A DNA stretch of 64,000 nucleotides from Maniola hyperantus (taxonomy: Eukaryota > Arthropoda > Insecta > Lepidoptera > Nymphalidae): positions 310,001-374,000 of the forward strand of contig NC_048557.2 of the NCBI RefSeq assembly GCF_902806685.2, read 5' to 3'. The translations under genes were made by a program, and so were the position numbers. The notes under the pieces are model-generated. The model did no database searches. It saw nothing but the letters and a program-made list of their open reading frames with translations, and had not been told where the DNA came from. Below, piece after piece: positions 55,067 to 63,904 of this stretch. Position 1 is the first letter of the stretch; each line of letters starts with the position of its first letter.

Positions 55067-55291
55067 CTAGCTTATGCTCGCGACTTCATCCGCGTGGACT
55101 ACACTTTCAAACCCCTATTTCACCCCCAAAGAGGTTGAATTTCCAAAAATCCTTTCTTAGCGGATGTCTACGTCATAATAGCTATCTGCATGCCAACAAC
55201 CTACGTACAATAACGTGAACAGACCGATCCGTCCAGTAGTTTACGATAAATCAGTCAGTCGGTCAGTCAGTTTTCCTTTTATATATTTAGA
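55067..55291 (-). mobile_element. Hel-E Helitron, complete ends
   Basis: A/CTAGCTTATGCTCGCGACTT, right end TATATATTTAGA/T. Contains a 30-bp insertion CAACCTACGTACAATAACGT.. at about 55196. Confidence 0.75.
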
Positions 55292-55299
55292 TTTTAATT

Positions 55300-55378
55300 T
55301 TGACGACCTCCCTGGCGCTGGGGTTTTGTTAGTGGGAGGTCGTGGGTTCTATTCCCGGCACTGGTTTCAATTTTTATC
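55300..55378 (+). mobile_element. SINE-L tRNA-like head only
   Basis: GACGACCTCCCTGGCGCTGG, GTGGGAGGTCGTGGGTTCTA; truncated right after the head. Confidence 0.6.
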
Positions 55379-55384
55379 AGTACC

Positions 55385-55577
55385 CTTCAGTACCCTTTGT
55401 TGGTTTGTCCTTCAATCACGTCGCAATAGTGCAACGGAATGATGTGATTTTTTGCATGAGTATAGATAAAGACCTGGAGAGTGACATAGGCTACTTTTCA
55501 TCTCGGGAAATCAAAGAGTTCCTACCGGATTTTTAAAAAACCTAATTCCACGCGGACGAAGTCGCGGGCGTCATCTA
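55385..55577 (+). mobile_element. Hel-D Helitron
   Basis: TTGTTGGTTTGTCCTTCAAT to GCGGGCGTCATCTAG/T. Confidence 0.7.
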
Positions 55578-55608
55578 GTATTATATAAGTCAATGCTTTC
55601 AACTGTTT

Positions 55609-55727
55609 CCCCGGGATGCAAGCTATCTCTGTACCAAACGTCAAAATCGGTTGAACGGTTGAGCCGTGAAAAGCTAGCAGACAGACAGACACACTTTTGT
55701 ATTTATAATATTAGTATGGATTACTTC
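55609..55727 (-). mobile_element. Hel-D-like Helitron 5' part
   Basis: CCGGGATGCAAGCTATCTCT to GTATTTATAATATTAGTATGGA. Confidence 0.6.
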
Positions 55728-55754
55728 GTATGAACAGGGTTATTGAACAAACAA

Positions 55755-55893
55755 AATGGCACCCACTCAGTGGTGCTTTAGCACCAATGCAACCTTAGTG
55801 ACGTCTGGATTTCAGTGGCGCTGATTTATTTGGTTTCGAAACCGTGAAAAATTTTGTTCGCTTGACCATATCTTGTCACTTATATCGATGGTT
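55755..55893 (+). repeat. Unnamed repeat, copy 2
   Basis: CAAAATGGCACCCACTCAGT, TAGTGACGTCTGGATTTCAG, CGAAACCGTGAAAAATTTTG; inverse of 46.6-46.98 kb but without the retroposon. Confidence 0.5.
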
Positions 55894-56124
55894 GAAAGCT
55901 GTTTTTATAGCGACAGTGACTCATAAGGATGCTGGGGTAGTATAGGCTCCGCGAGAGGGAAAAGTTGCTAATGAAATGCCCCGCCCGGGGAAATCAATGC
56001 GGTTTATTGACTTGCCCCAACCGAGCTGCTTTCGCCCCATTACAGTTTGATGTTTCAATTAATTTTACGCATTTTGGGGCAACAAGGTATTAATTAGTCA
56101 TTCATACTTTACTTACCAAATTGG

Positions 56125-56800
56125 GTCTTTCTTGGACTGTAGTAATAAACTGATGTGATTTTTAGGGTTCCGTACCTCAAAAGGAAAAACGGAACCCTTA
56201 TGATATGATCACTTCATATAAGGGTTCCGTTTTTCACTTTAACTTTCACTTTGTTGTCTGTCTGTCTGTCTGTCTTTCTGTCGGTCTGTCAAGAAACCTA
56301 CAGGGTACCTACTTCCCGTGGACCTAGAATCATGAAATTTGGCAGGTAGGTGGGTCTTTTAGCTAGCATTAGGGGAAAAATCTGAAAACCGTGAATTTGG
56401 GGTTACATCACACAAAAAAAATTAAATTGTGGTCATAAACCACAATTGCTTTGGTCTAAAAGTGTGGTGTAAAATGTTCACTTTTCATTTTGTCGAAATA
56501 AAAAAAATAAAAACTAATAATTAGTATTTTTATTTTTCGAAGTAAGATAACTTTAATATATCAAGTGGGTTATCATATGAAAGGGCTTCACCTGTGCATT
56601 CTAAAACAGATTTTTATTTATTTTTGTGCATCATAGTTTTTGAATTATCGTGCAAAATGTCGAAAAAATACGACTATAGTAGGTACGGAACCCTCGTTGC
56701 GCGAGCCTGACTCGCACTTAGCCAGTTTTTTGTATAGTGGTAGTTTTTGGGGCTAGAATTCATTATCAAAGTGAATACTTAATTATAAAAAGACATGATT
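56125..56800 (+). repeat. Repeat copy interrupted by a CCGG repeat
   Basis: CTTGGACTGTAGTAATAAAC..GTGATTTTT, the insert, then TTTTTGTATAGTGGTAGTTT. The uninterrupted version lies at 35.38 kb. Confidence 0.65.
56164..56725 (-). mobile_element. CCGG repeat, defined by an empty site
   Basis: AGGGTTCCGTACCTCAAAAG to GACTCGCACTTAGCCAG, with T runs on both sides. Comparison with 35421-35440 fixes both ends. Also has AATTGTGGTCATAAACCACA, a hairpin in the same region as the 44.5-kb palindromes. Confidence 0.7.
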
Positions 56801-56820
56801 TTTATTTATTTTTAACATAA

Positions 56821-57278
56821 TTAATTGTTATCCTGATCGGATCACTTTGTTGTCTGTCCAGTCCGTCTGTCCTGTATGTTCAGTTCTGACAGTACCAAAC
56901 TTCTAAGTAGCTACTATAAGTTCAGTAGCAATTCTCAATTTCATGGCTTCAAGGTTCCACTGAAGCGGAATGCGCACGATAATAAGATAGCCAGTTTCCA
57001 CAACTTGAGTGTCTGAATGACGTTGACAAATGGGAAACTCTGCTTCATTCTACACTAGTATAATAATAATATATTACTTACTTTATCAGATTAATATTTA
57101 GTCTGTAAAGTAAATCCAAGTATTTGATTTCTTTTCCAAAACTATTGCAAAGCAAATTTCTGATTCATACTGGAAATTTATTGTATCTATCTTGGTTTTA
57201 GGTAAAATTCCATTAGGTTTTATATTATATTCTTCTTCCCCTTATAATTAATAATTTAATCAAGAATTTATCATATGA
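56821..57278. other. Unassigned sequence
   Basis: No recognised elements. Confidence 0.3.
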
Positions 57279-57355
57279 CTAGCTGGTGCCCGCAGCGTCG
57301 TACGCGTGGATTTAGGTTTTTAAAAATCCCGCGGGAACTTTTGATTTAAAAAAAA
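57279..57355 (-). mobile_element. Hel-D Helitron 3' fragment
   Basis: CTAGCTGGTGCCCGCAGCGT, then ATCCCGCGGGAACTTTTGAT. Confidence 0.6.
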
Positions 57356-57364
57356 ATATTCCCG

Positions 57365-57495
57365 CAGAAATTACTAATGAATTCTAACCCCATAAACTTC
57401 CGCTATACAAAACAAAGTGATCCTATAAGGGTGCCGTTTTTCCTTTTGAGGTACGGAACCCTAAAAATCACTTCATTTTATTACTAAAGTCAAAG
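57365..57495 (-). repeat. Same repeat with a deleted CCGG insert
   Basis: Reverse of the 56.1-kb arrangement: CCCCATAAACTTCCGCTATA, then CCTTTTGAGGTACGGAACCC and TAAAAATCACTTCATTTTAT. The insert is reduced to about 60 bp but sits at the same point. Confidence 0.55.
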
Positions 57496-57924
57496 ACCCT
57501 ATTTATGCTATTTTCTTAATTTATATATTTGCTACTTGTTTAAGCAAGTTAAGTGTGCTTTGGTAAAAATCTGTAGAATTTAAAAATGAAAAAGTAAATT
57601 CCAAAAGTCAAAGTTTGGCCTACAAAATCACATAGTCAACAAACGCTGGTCAAATAGCCGCCCAAAAAATCCGAAAAAATACTTTTCTGCCTGTGTTGTA
57701 TATTATTCAAAAATTCTACAAAGAAAATATAAAAGCGGACCGAATAACGCTGTAAATGTATCAGACTATAGCACTGATATAATAAAGCAAAGATATAGAG
57801 ATCTAAATGACGCCTGGGAAAAGGTTTTTAAAGAACTTTTCGATTTTCCGGAATGAAAAGTAGCCTATATCGGTATATGGGATGCAATCTATCTCTGTAC
57901 AAAAAAGGTGATGCTTGCGACTTA
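57496..57924. other. Unassigned sequence; Helitron scrap at 57830-57860
   Basis: TTTTCGATTTTCCGGAATGA is a Hel-D scrap; otherwise nothing recognised. Confidence 0.3.
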
Positions 57925-58199
57925 GGGTGAAATCTATAGAATGCATTTTGACTTTACTCAGATTTAAGGTAGAGTTAAAACGAGAGAGAGCTATATCTCT
58001 CACATAAATCAAAGTCAAAGTGCGCTCTATGGATTTCAGCCTTAATCTTAGGCTGAGATCTACAGAGCGCCCTTTGACTTTGCTCAAACTTAAGATTGAG
58101 TTAATACGAGACAGATTTATGTGAGAGATATACATCTGTCTCGCTTTAACTCTGTGTTAAGTCTAAGCAAAGTCAGAGTGCGCTCTATACATTTCACCC
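57925..58199. mobile_element. MITE-N, apparent tandem dimer, TTA target
   Basis: Outer ends GGGTGAAATCTATAGAATGC and GGGTGAAATGTATAGAGCGC (inverted), TTA at 57922-57924 and 58200-58202. In the middle (CAGCCTTAATCTTAGGCTGA) two further copies of the end meet back to back, separated by TTA-ATC-TTA, so two short MITEs seem to lie side by side. TTA suggests PIF/Harbinger type. Confidence 0.65.
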
Positions 58200-58224
58200 T
58201 TAGTGGAATTACTTAGGTTATTTA

Positions 58225-58316
58225 AACATTCTGTTGGAACTCTTTGATTATCAGGGACAAAAAGTAGCATATATTCATCCCCGGGATGCAAGCTATCTTT
58301 GTCTAAATTTTGATAA
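58225..58316 (-). mobile_element. Hel-D-like Helitron fragment
   Basis: GGAACTCTTTGATTATCAGG, CCCCGGGATGCAAGCTATCT. Confidence 0.5.
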
Positions 58317-58761
58317 AATCCCGGACCAGTAACCGTGCAGCATCAGGATTGAGGAGTTGGAAATCTAAATTCTCAAAGGTACCTAGTGTTATGAAGTCAT
58401 GAAAACGAAAGTGAGCAAAGTTCCAGATGGTTAAGTTAATATAACTACGCTTTTTGTCTCAACAACTTCGTACTAAAGCCTTTTTCAAAATACACTGGAA
58501 TATCTTGGGCTTGTATATCAATGGACTACGTACGAAATGAAAAAAAGTCAAAATCCACTTTGTGCCATGGTTTTCACGCAGCGGTGTCGTGGAGTATTTT
58601 TCGCGGCATTTTTGTGAATTTTTCGGGTTTTCATAGAGTTCATAGTTAGCGTCATAGAGTTCCCAATTCCCATATTACTAGAGCAGCAAAAATAGGTCAG
58701 TAATTATTATTAATCTTATTGACATATCCATGCATTATATGGGTATTGTATAGAATTATAC
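58317..58761. other. Unassigned sequence
   Basis: No recognised elements. Confidence 0.3.
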
Positions 58762-58972
58762 TTTAAACTTAATACTATAAATGCGAAAGTGTGTTAATTT
58801 ATTGGTTTGTCCTTCAATCACTCCGCAACGGCGCAACGTATCGGCCTGATTTTTTGCATGGAGATGGATAAGTAGGTACAAAGGCTGCTTTTTATCACGG
58901 AAAATCAAAGAGTTACCACGGGCGTTTTAACTTAAATCCACGCGGACGAAGTCGCAGGAATCATGTGGTATG
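58762..58972 (+). mobile_element. Hel-D Helitron, end mutated
   Basis: AATACTATAAATGCGAAAGT start; GCGGACGAAGTCGCAGGAAT then CATGTGGT where CATCTAGT is expected. Confidence 0.65.
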
Positions 58973-59016
58973 AAATATGATTCAAACATATTACTGTGAT
59001 GCAACTCTTCTCTATT

Positions 59017-59036
59017 TCTCTCTCTCTCTCTCTCTC
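59017..59036. repeat. (CT)10 microsatellite
   Basis: Perfect dinucleotide run. Confidence 0.95.
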
Positions 59037-59037
59037 A

Positions 59038-59262
59038 TGATGACGCAGCCTAAGATGGAGCACGCTTGCCTAGTAGATTATTCTCTCTTGACTTGAAGGT
59101 ATCTACATAAAAATGAGGGAAGGGGACAACTGATAGAATAGAATAGAATATAATTTTTATTTAAGTAAAAGTGATTTTAAATCGTTAACTATGTGGTTTA
59201 CCTTCAGTACCACTGGTTCGGAATGCCGTTCCTACCGAGAAGAACCAGCAAGAAACTCGGGC
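59038..59262 (-). mobile_element. Two LINE/retroposon tails
   Basis: 59038-59110 has the Jockey/R1-like tail (ACGCAGCCTAAGATGGAGCA). 59145-59262 has the short retroposon sequence (TACCACTGGTTCGGAATGCC..AGAAACTCGG). Confidence 0.55.
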
Positions 59263-59539
59263 GTCGGTCGCTCTTTTCAAACGATCAGATACTGGAATTT
59301 TCGTCCTCAATTTGCGTCTTGACGGTTTATGACGTCTCTACCTTTTACAAAGTTTGCTTTTCTAGTAATGTCATCTCTTTGGTTAGCTCCAAGTGTTCAT
59401 GTGTTATTTACTACACGCAGACAGCTGAGCCTGTGTTATTTGATTATATATCATGATGATGATGTATTGCTTTTAACTTGATTACGCAGTTCCCCTTTGT
59501 GACTCCTCTTTATAATTTTATTAAAATAATGTGCCCATG

Positions 59540-59689
59540 TAGGTTTTTTTAGATCATAAACCATATACTTATCAGGCACATAGTTCGTGAAACCGATAGA
59601 CGTTGGGGTCGCAAGGTGATGGAATGGCGACCTCGCACCGGAAGGCGCAGCGTTCGAAGACCCCCCATTAGGTGGACGGACGACATAAG
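59540..59689 (+). pseudogene. RTE LINE ORF2 C-terminus, left half
   Basis: Frames correspond to AHSS.KPIDVGVARWWNGDLAP-type sequence, then TAGGTGGACGGACGACATAAG (RWTDDI). Interrupted at CATAAG by the DUF7869 transposon and continued at 63589. Confidence 0.7.
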
Positions 59690-59717
59690 AGGCGTGTAGT
59701 TGCAAAACCCGCTAAAA
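59690..59717 (+). repeat. Left TIR of the DUF7869 transposon
   Basis: 28 bp; differs from the right TIR at positions 3, 4 and 10. Confidence 0.8.
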
Positions 59718-59949
59718 TACTTTTTTTAACTCCCCTTTTACACTTGAAAAAAACTTGTAACGCTTTCTGACTAAACAAACGCAATCCTGTTAGGTATTAA
59801 AATTATCGTTGGAGGATCGGAAAACAGGATATAATAAATCTATAGGCAATATTATCTTTTTTTTTAAGTTATCGGCGAAAGTAAATTCATTGTAGAGGAA
59901 TTTGAAACTCACTCATAGTTATAGAGGCTTATGACATTTACAGATGACA

Positions 59950-59968
59950 TTTAAGGGGGTTTTGCAAG
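59950..59968 (+). promoter_or_regulatory. Subterminal TIR-like motif, left
   Basis: TTTAAGGGGGTTTTGCAAG resembles the TIR core TTTTAGCGGGTTTTGCAA. Possible transposase-binding site, by inference only. Confidence 0.4.
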
Positions 59969-60227
59969 GAACATTATTGAGAGCTACTATAACGTTTGGA
60001 TAGTGTTATGCAATAAATTTTAGTATGAAAACTTGAAAATTATAATTAGCCAACAGGAAAATAATAAAACACATCAATATTATTGTTGAGGAGTTTATTA
60101 CATAGAAAAAAAAAAACAAAAATTCTATAAATTCAAAACACGTGTTATAATGCATACATTTTCAAAATGTATGAAATTAAACAGAGTACACCGTTAAGCA
60201 TATTATACAAACGAAAATTTATGTAAA

Positions 60228-60452
60228 TCCTATTTTTATATTATAAATGTGAAAGTTTGTGAGGCTGTATGGATGGATGGATGTTTGTTACTCTTTAACG
60301 CAACAACGCATGAACCGTTTTGGCTGAAATTTGGCACAGAGATAGATTATAGTTTGGGAATACAGACAGGCTTTTTATCCTGAGAATTACAGAGTTCCCG
60401 CGGGAATTAAAAAACCTTAATCCATGCGTACGAAATCGCGGGCATCCTCTAG
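60228..60452 (+). mobile_element. Hel-D-like Helitron inside the DUF7869 transposon
   Basis: A/TCCTATTTTTATATTATAAA start, GTATGGATGGATGGATG run, ends CGCGGGCATCCTCTAG/T. It lies downstream of the coding region. Confidence 0.7.
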
Positions 60453-60654
60453 TGATAAATAAAAAAGCATGGATTTGACTCGCTCCAGCAATGCACGGGG
60501 CTGCAATTATTTAAACAGTATGGCATAATATTAGTGTAAACTAAACATTTGAAAAGAGCAACTGCCAAGTTTCTTGCTGGTTCTCCTCGGTAGAAACGGC
60601 ATTTTGAACCAGTGGTAAATTATTATGACGATTCAAAAGCACTTGTAAAAGTTT

Positions 60655-63265
60655 CTACACATACGAACTTATCTCTTCAAATCCGCCCTCACACAAGTCA
60701 CACGCGTCTACGGAATCATCATTGTCCTCGATCCGATTGTCTAGAAACAGCTGAGTCTGCGCTCTTTCTTGGATTTTTTTATAAAATTCTAAGCTTTCTA
60801 CTTCTTGCCAGTTGTTGCCAAAGTGGGTCGACAAGAGTTTGACGACATCTTGTAGCTTCGATTGCTTGGGCACGATTTTGTGGGGTTGAATCAGTACAGG
60901 TTGTATATTTATAATTTTTTTATTTTTCTTTGTAATTATTTTTTTTTCGTTTAGTTCACTGTTATAATTTACTTCTCCCTGTACTAAAATATTGTTTGTT
61001 TTTGTCCGGGTCAAAAAAAAGCGCTTGCTTTTCATGAAAGGAAAATGCCAGCTGCTTGTGGGTTTTATAACTGACTCATATCCCTTTTTCCAGTCGTACA
61101 CTGCAATATCTGCAAGACCTGTGCATGTTGCGTTTTCCTCCAATACTGAAACGTATTCTAAAGGCGAAACTATCACCTCCTTACCCTTAAGGGTTTTTTT
61201 CTATTTTTGCAAATACCCGGTCAGGAGGAATAAACGAGTGGCCAACGACAGGGAATACTAATTCCACTTTTTTAACATGTCTTGGAGCCTCCGTGTAAAG
61301 CCACTTTCCGAGCATAGCAACCATACCTGTGTTTTTATTCTGACCAGAACACCCATCAGATATAATTCTCAAAATTGTTATTCGTTCATCAAAACTCAGT
61401 TTCTGTAAGAAATGGTAGACTGCGCTTATAATTTCGTTACTTCCCTTGGCATGCGTTGTTTCATCCCAATAGTACGAGTGTACATTTTGTTTAGTTAGTT
61501 TTGCTTTCGAATTCCCCAAAACTATGGCAAAATGATAAAAGCTGAATTGCCGGCTATAATATGCTGACTGGTCAGGTAATTTCGGCAAGGCCTGATTTTT
61601 TTGACAGTCGAATGTAATAGTTTGAATGTGCTCACTGTCATTTTGGAGAATTTTGTAAAATGCTTTAAATTTTAGACGGTGAATCCTTTTCTCAATCATT
61701 AACTCGTTTCTTTTAGATGTTTCGGGTTCCGATTTTAAACGTTCATCTATTGCGATACAAGTCGAGCACACATCTGTTCTAGGGGACCCAAAACCAATAT
61801 TGTACTGCGTGTTAAATATCTTTCTGAAAAAACTTTGCTTAACATGGAGCGCTGGTTCACGAGCCTGGTTGTAAAGGCGCCACATTTTTCGAATGTTTAA
61901 CTCCGGAGAAAGATACAGTCTGTGAATATTTTTCGATCGGCAATAGTGGCTTTCCTGTCCTTTAAATGATTCTATAAACCACTGTACCGAATATTTTTTT
62001 GCTTCAAACTTTACACTATTTCGGTCACCACCTCTATTTTCTGTTGGCATCGAACCACCACTCTCATAGAATCGATTCAGGACACCTTGAATACGGTCTT
62101 TTTTAATTAAAAGTGCTGCTGTAAATGTTTTTTGACACACAGGAATATTTTTTCCATCCTTTCCGAGAATAGTGTATTTTATTGCTTTTTTCCTTTTACT
62201 GTTAGCTTTGCCAGCTTTAGCTTTAGTTACAGAGCAATATTTTAACAAAAAGTTATCTTGCGATAATTTGTTTGAGCATCGATAAAAATTTTTGTGAAAC
62301 TTTCGGATATCTTGACAAGTTAGTTGACTGCAACGAAATGCCTTTTGATCATGATTGCACTTTGGAAATTGAGGTAATCCAGTGGGCTTGTACCTAGAAA
62401 AAACATATAATCTCTAATTAATTCTCAAAACAAAAGAGTTGGACTCAAACACGAAGGGTTCCGTACTATCGTACAAGAAATATCACTTTTTAATTTTTTT
62501 TATTTTCATGGCGGCCATTTTTAAACTTTTATTATTTGTTATTATAGAGGCAATAGAAATATACACTCTGTAAAATTTTAAACTCTCTACCTATGATGGT
62601 TCACGAGATACAGCCCGCTGACAGACAGACAGACAGACGGACGGACGGACGATTTAGATTTTATAAGTAGGTACACATTATAGGTAGGTAACTAGGTACA
62701 TAAGCAAAACGATTAACAAGCTCATTATTCATTCAGAAAAATATAGAAACAACTAGCTTCTGCTCGCGGCTTCACCCGCGTGAATTTTGGTTTTGTAAAA
62801 ATCCCGCAGGGACCTTGGATTTTTATGGGATAAAAGATAACCTGTGTGTTAATCTAGTTTATAGCCTATCTTCATTCCAAATTTCAGCTAAATGAGTTCA
62901 GAGTTGTGAAGAAGTAACAATCATACACACACATACATACAAGCTTTCACCTTCATATTAATTAGGTACCTATTGAAGGCGAAAGTTTAGTGATTATGAT
63001 TAAATAAGCTGTTATTCAAAAATCGAGCTATCTATAATATACAGCAAATATCAAATCTGTTCAGCGTGTAACTCCCGGCCACTTTATTGTTTCTTGCAGC
63101 GCTTTGCATAACACCATTTTTTGAACAAAATAATATAGAATCAGGTCAACTTTTTACTCACCGTTTATCACGAGCCACTTCACGTTTCCACAAAGCTTTA
63201 TTGATAGGACGTTTCCGTGAGTGTTTAGGGTCACATTTTGTCACTAACTGCATCATTTCATCCAT
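60655..63265 (-). CDS. DUF7869-type protein, putative transposase; two exons, one frameshift
   Basis: Function is unproven; position inside TIRs makes a transposase role likely. Exon 1 is 63162-63265 (ATG at 63265; 34 codons plus CG). Exon 2 is 60655-62393. Expected length is about 613 residues, near my recollection of the family. In order: basic segment with ALWKREVARDKR (about 24-35), Cys/His-rich CNHDQKAFRCSQLTC (47-61), VCQKTF (120-125) and RGGDRN (155-160), HYCR and LNIRKMW (184-206), CSTC (244-247), a TFD strand (D297), YYSRQFSFYHF (313-323), WDET (344-347), KGSNE (351-355), DGCSGQNKN (381-389), PPDRVF (424-429), and CDLCEGG near the C-terminus. These match the DUF7869 pattern seen in many insect proteins. 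D297 and D381 on predicted strands could belong to an RNase-H-like site; that is inference. The frame breaks after residue 434 (A7 at 61194-61200), leaving a 436-residue product if real. Confidence 0.8.
61187..61200 (-). other. Frameshift at an A7 run
   Basis: With seven A the frame reads KIEKNP and stops at 61187-61189. In the other frame the protein continues for about 180 residues with family-like sequence (VIVSPLEYVSVLEENATC). Six A would join them. No GT..AG pair fits as an intron here. Confidence 0.8.
62445..62660 (+). mobile_element. CCGG repeat, second subfamily, in the intron
   Basis: GTTGGACTCAAACACGAAGG start, GGTTCACGAGATACAGCC, then (GACA)n(GACG)n. The CCGGCC and GGAACCCT ends are lost. 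Confidence 0.5.
62753..62968 (-). mobile_element. Helitron in the intron
   Basis: A/CTAGCTTCTGCTCGCGGCTT terminus; interior GGTTTTGTAAAAATCCCGCA. The 5' side has CACACACATACATACAAGC. A subfamily distinct from Hel-D and Hel-E. Confidence 0.6.
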
Positions 63266-63411
63266 TTTATGTTTTTAAATTCAATAAAACTCGATTACAC
63301 TTTTTCACTACTCAACACAAATCGCCATACTGTTTGTCAGGTCACGTGGTGCGTACCAAGCTCTGTGATTGGTCGATTCTGTTTTAGAGGAGTTTGAAAT
63401 TCACCCATGTC

Positions 63412-63481
63412 ATTATAGCGGATTTTGTTACCAAGCATGAAGTTAAAGTTATAATTTAGTGCTGTTATAGTGGGATTTGCT
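63412..63481 (+). promoter_or_regulatory. Two subterminal TIR-like motifs, right
   Basis: ATTATAGCGGATTTTG at 63412 and GTTATAGTGGGATTTGCT at 63464 resemble the TIR core, in the same orientation as the terminal copy at 63561. Confidence 0.45.
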
Positions 63482-63560
63482 CGGAAATGAGTTATTCACC
63501 TAATAGAGATTTGAGAAACCTATCAGGAGAAATCAAAAAGTCGATTTCTATATAAAATCG

Positions 63561-63588
63561 TTTTAGCGGGTTTTGCAATTACACTTCT
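63561..63588 (-). repeat. Right TIR of the DUF7869 transposon
   Basis: TTTTAGCGGGTTTTGCAATT.. on plus; followed by the target duplicate CATAAG. Confidence 0.8.
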
Positions 63589-63715
63589 CATAAGACGAGT
63601 CGGAGGGAGCCGCTGGATTCAGGCGGCACAAGACCGTGGCGTGTGGAATTCCCTACAAGAGACCTTTATCAAGCAGTGGACGTCTATCGGTTGATGATTA
63701 TGATGATGAAAACTG
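63589..63715 (+). pseudogene. RTE LINE 3' end, right half
   Basis: CATAAGACGAGTCGGAGGGA, GGATTCAGGCGGCACAAGAC, GTGTGGAATTCCCTACAAGA, GTCTATCGGTTGATGATTAT; reads straight on from 59689. Confidence 0.75.
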
Positions 63716-63904
63716 TTCTTTTTGTTTTAAAGTTATTATGTAGGGAAGTTTGTCCAACCGTATCTTCGGTTTTGGCCATTTTCGGCCAAACAAATCACCT
63801 TCGTCCAAACCTTCGACTTCAGCCGGAATGGGCTGAAGTTTTGGCCGAAGTAAATGAAGAATAATAATTGATGTCCACTAGATTAAGTCTTCTTTAGAAT
63901 TCAT

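Larger units (their letters stand above)
62394..63161 (-). other. Predicted intron of the DUF7869 gene
   Basis: Donor CG/GTGAGT and acceptor TTTTTTCTAG/GTAC. Joining them restores codon CGG and keeps the frame into the Cys-rich region. The intron holds a CCGG repeat fragment (about 62445-62660) and a Helitron (62753-62968), so it has grown by insertion. Confidence 0.7.
59690..63588 (-). mobile_element. Complete-looking DNA transposon encoding a DUF7869 protein
   Basis: 3,899 bp. The left end at 59690-59717 starts AGGCGTGTAGTTGCAAAACC; the right end (63561-63588, read inward on minus) starts AGAAGTGTAATTGCAAAACC. Both continue CGCTAAAA, so 25 of 28 positions agree. CATAAG lies directly outside each end (59684-59689, 63589-63594). 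The flanks join into a continuous RTE ORF2 end. The element has one gene on minus. It also carries later insertions: a Hel-D-like Helitron at 60228-60452, a retroposon scrap at about 60568, and a CCGG piece and a Helitron in the intron. Superfamily not assigned; a 6-7-bp TSD is reported for Dada, but I cannot test a link. Confidence 0.8.

Noticed and set aside
61187..61200. Short intron instead of a frameshift
   Set aside because: There is no GT..AG pair at a length that would restore the frame; one base fewer in the A run does.
63720..63860. TIR element around CTTCGGTTTTGGCC and GGCCGAAG words
   Set aside because: Several short inverted words are present, but no pair of ends with a target duplication could be fixed.
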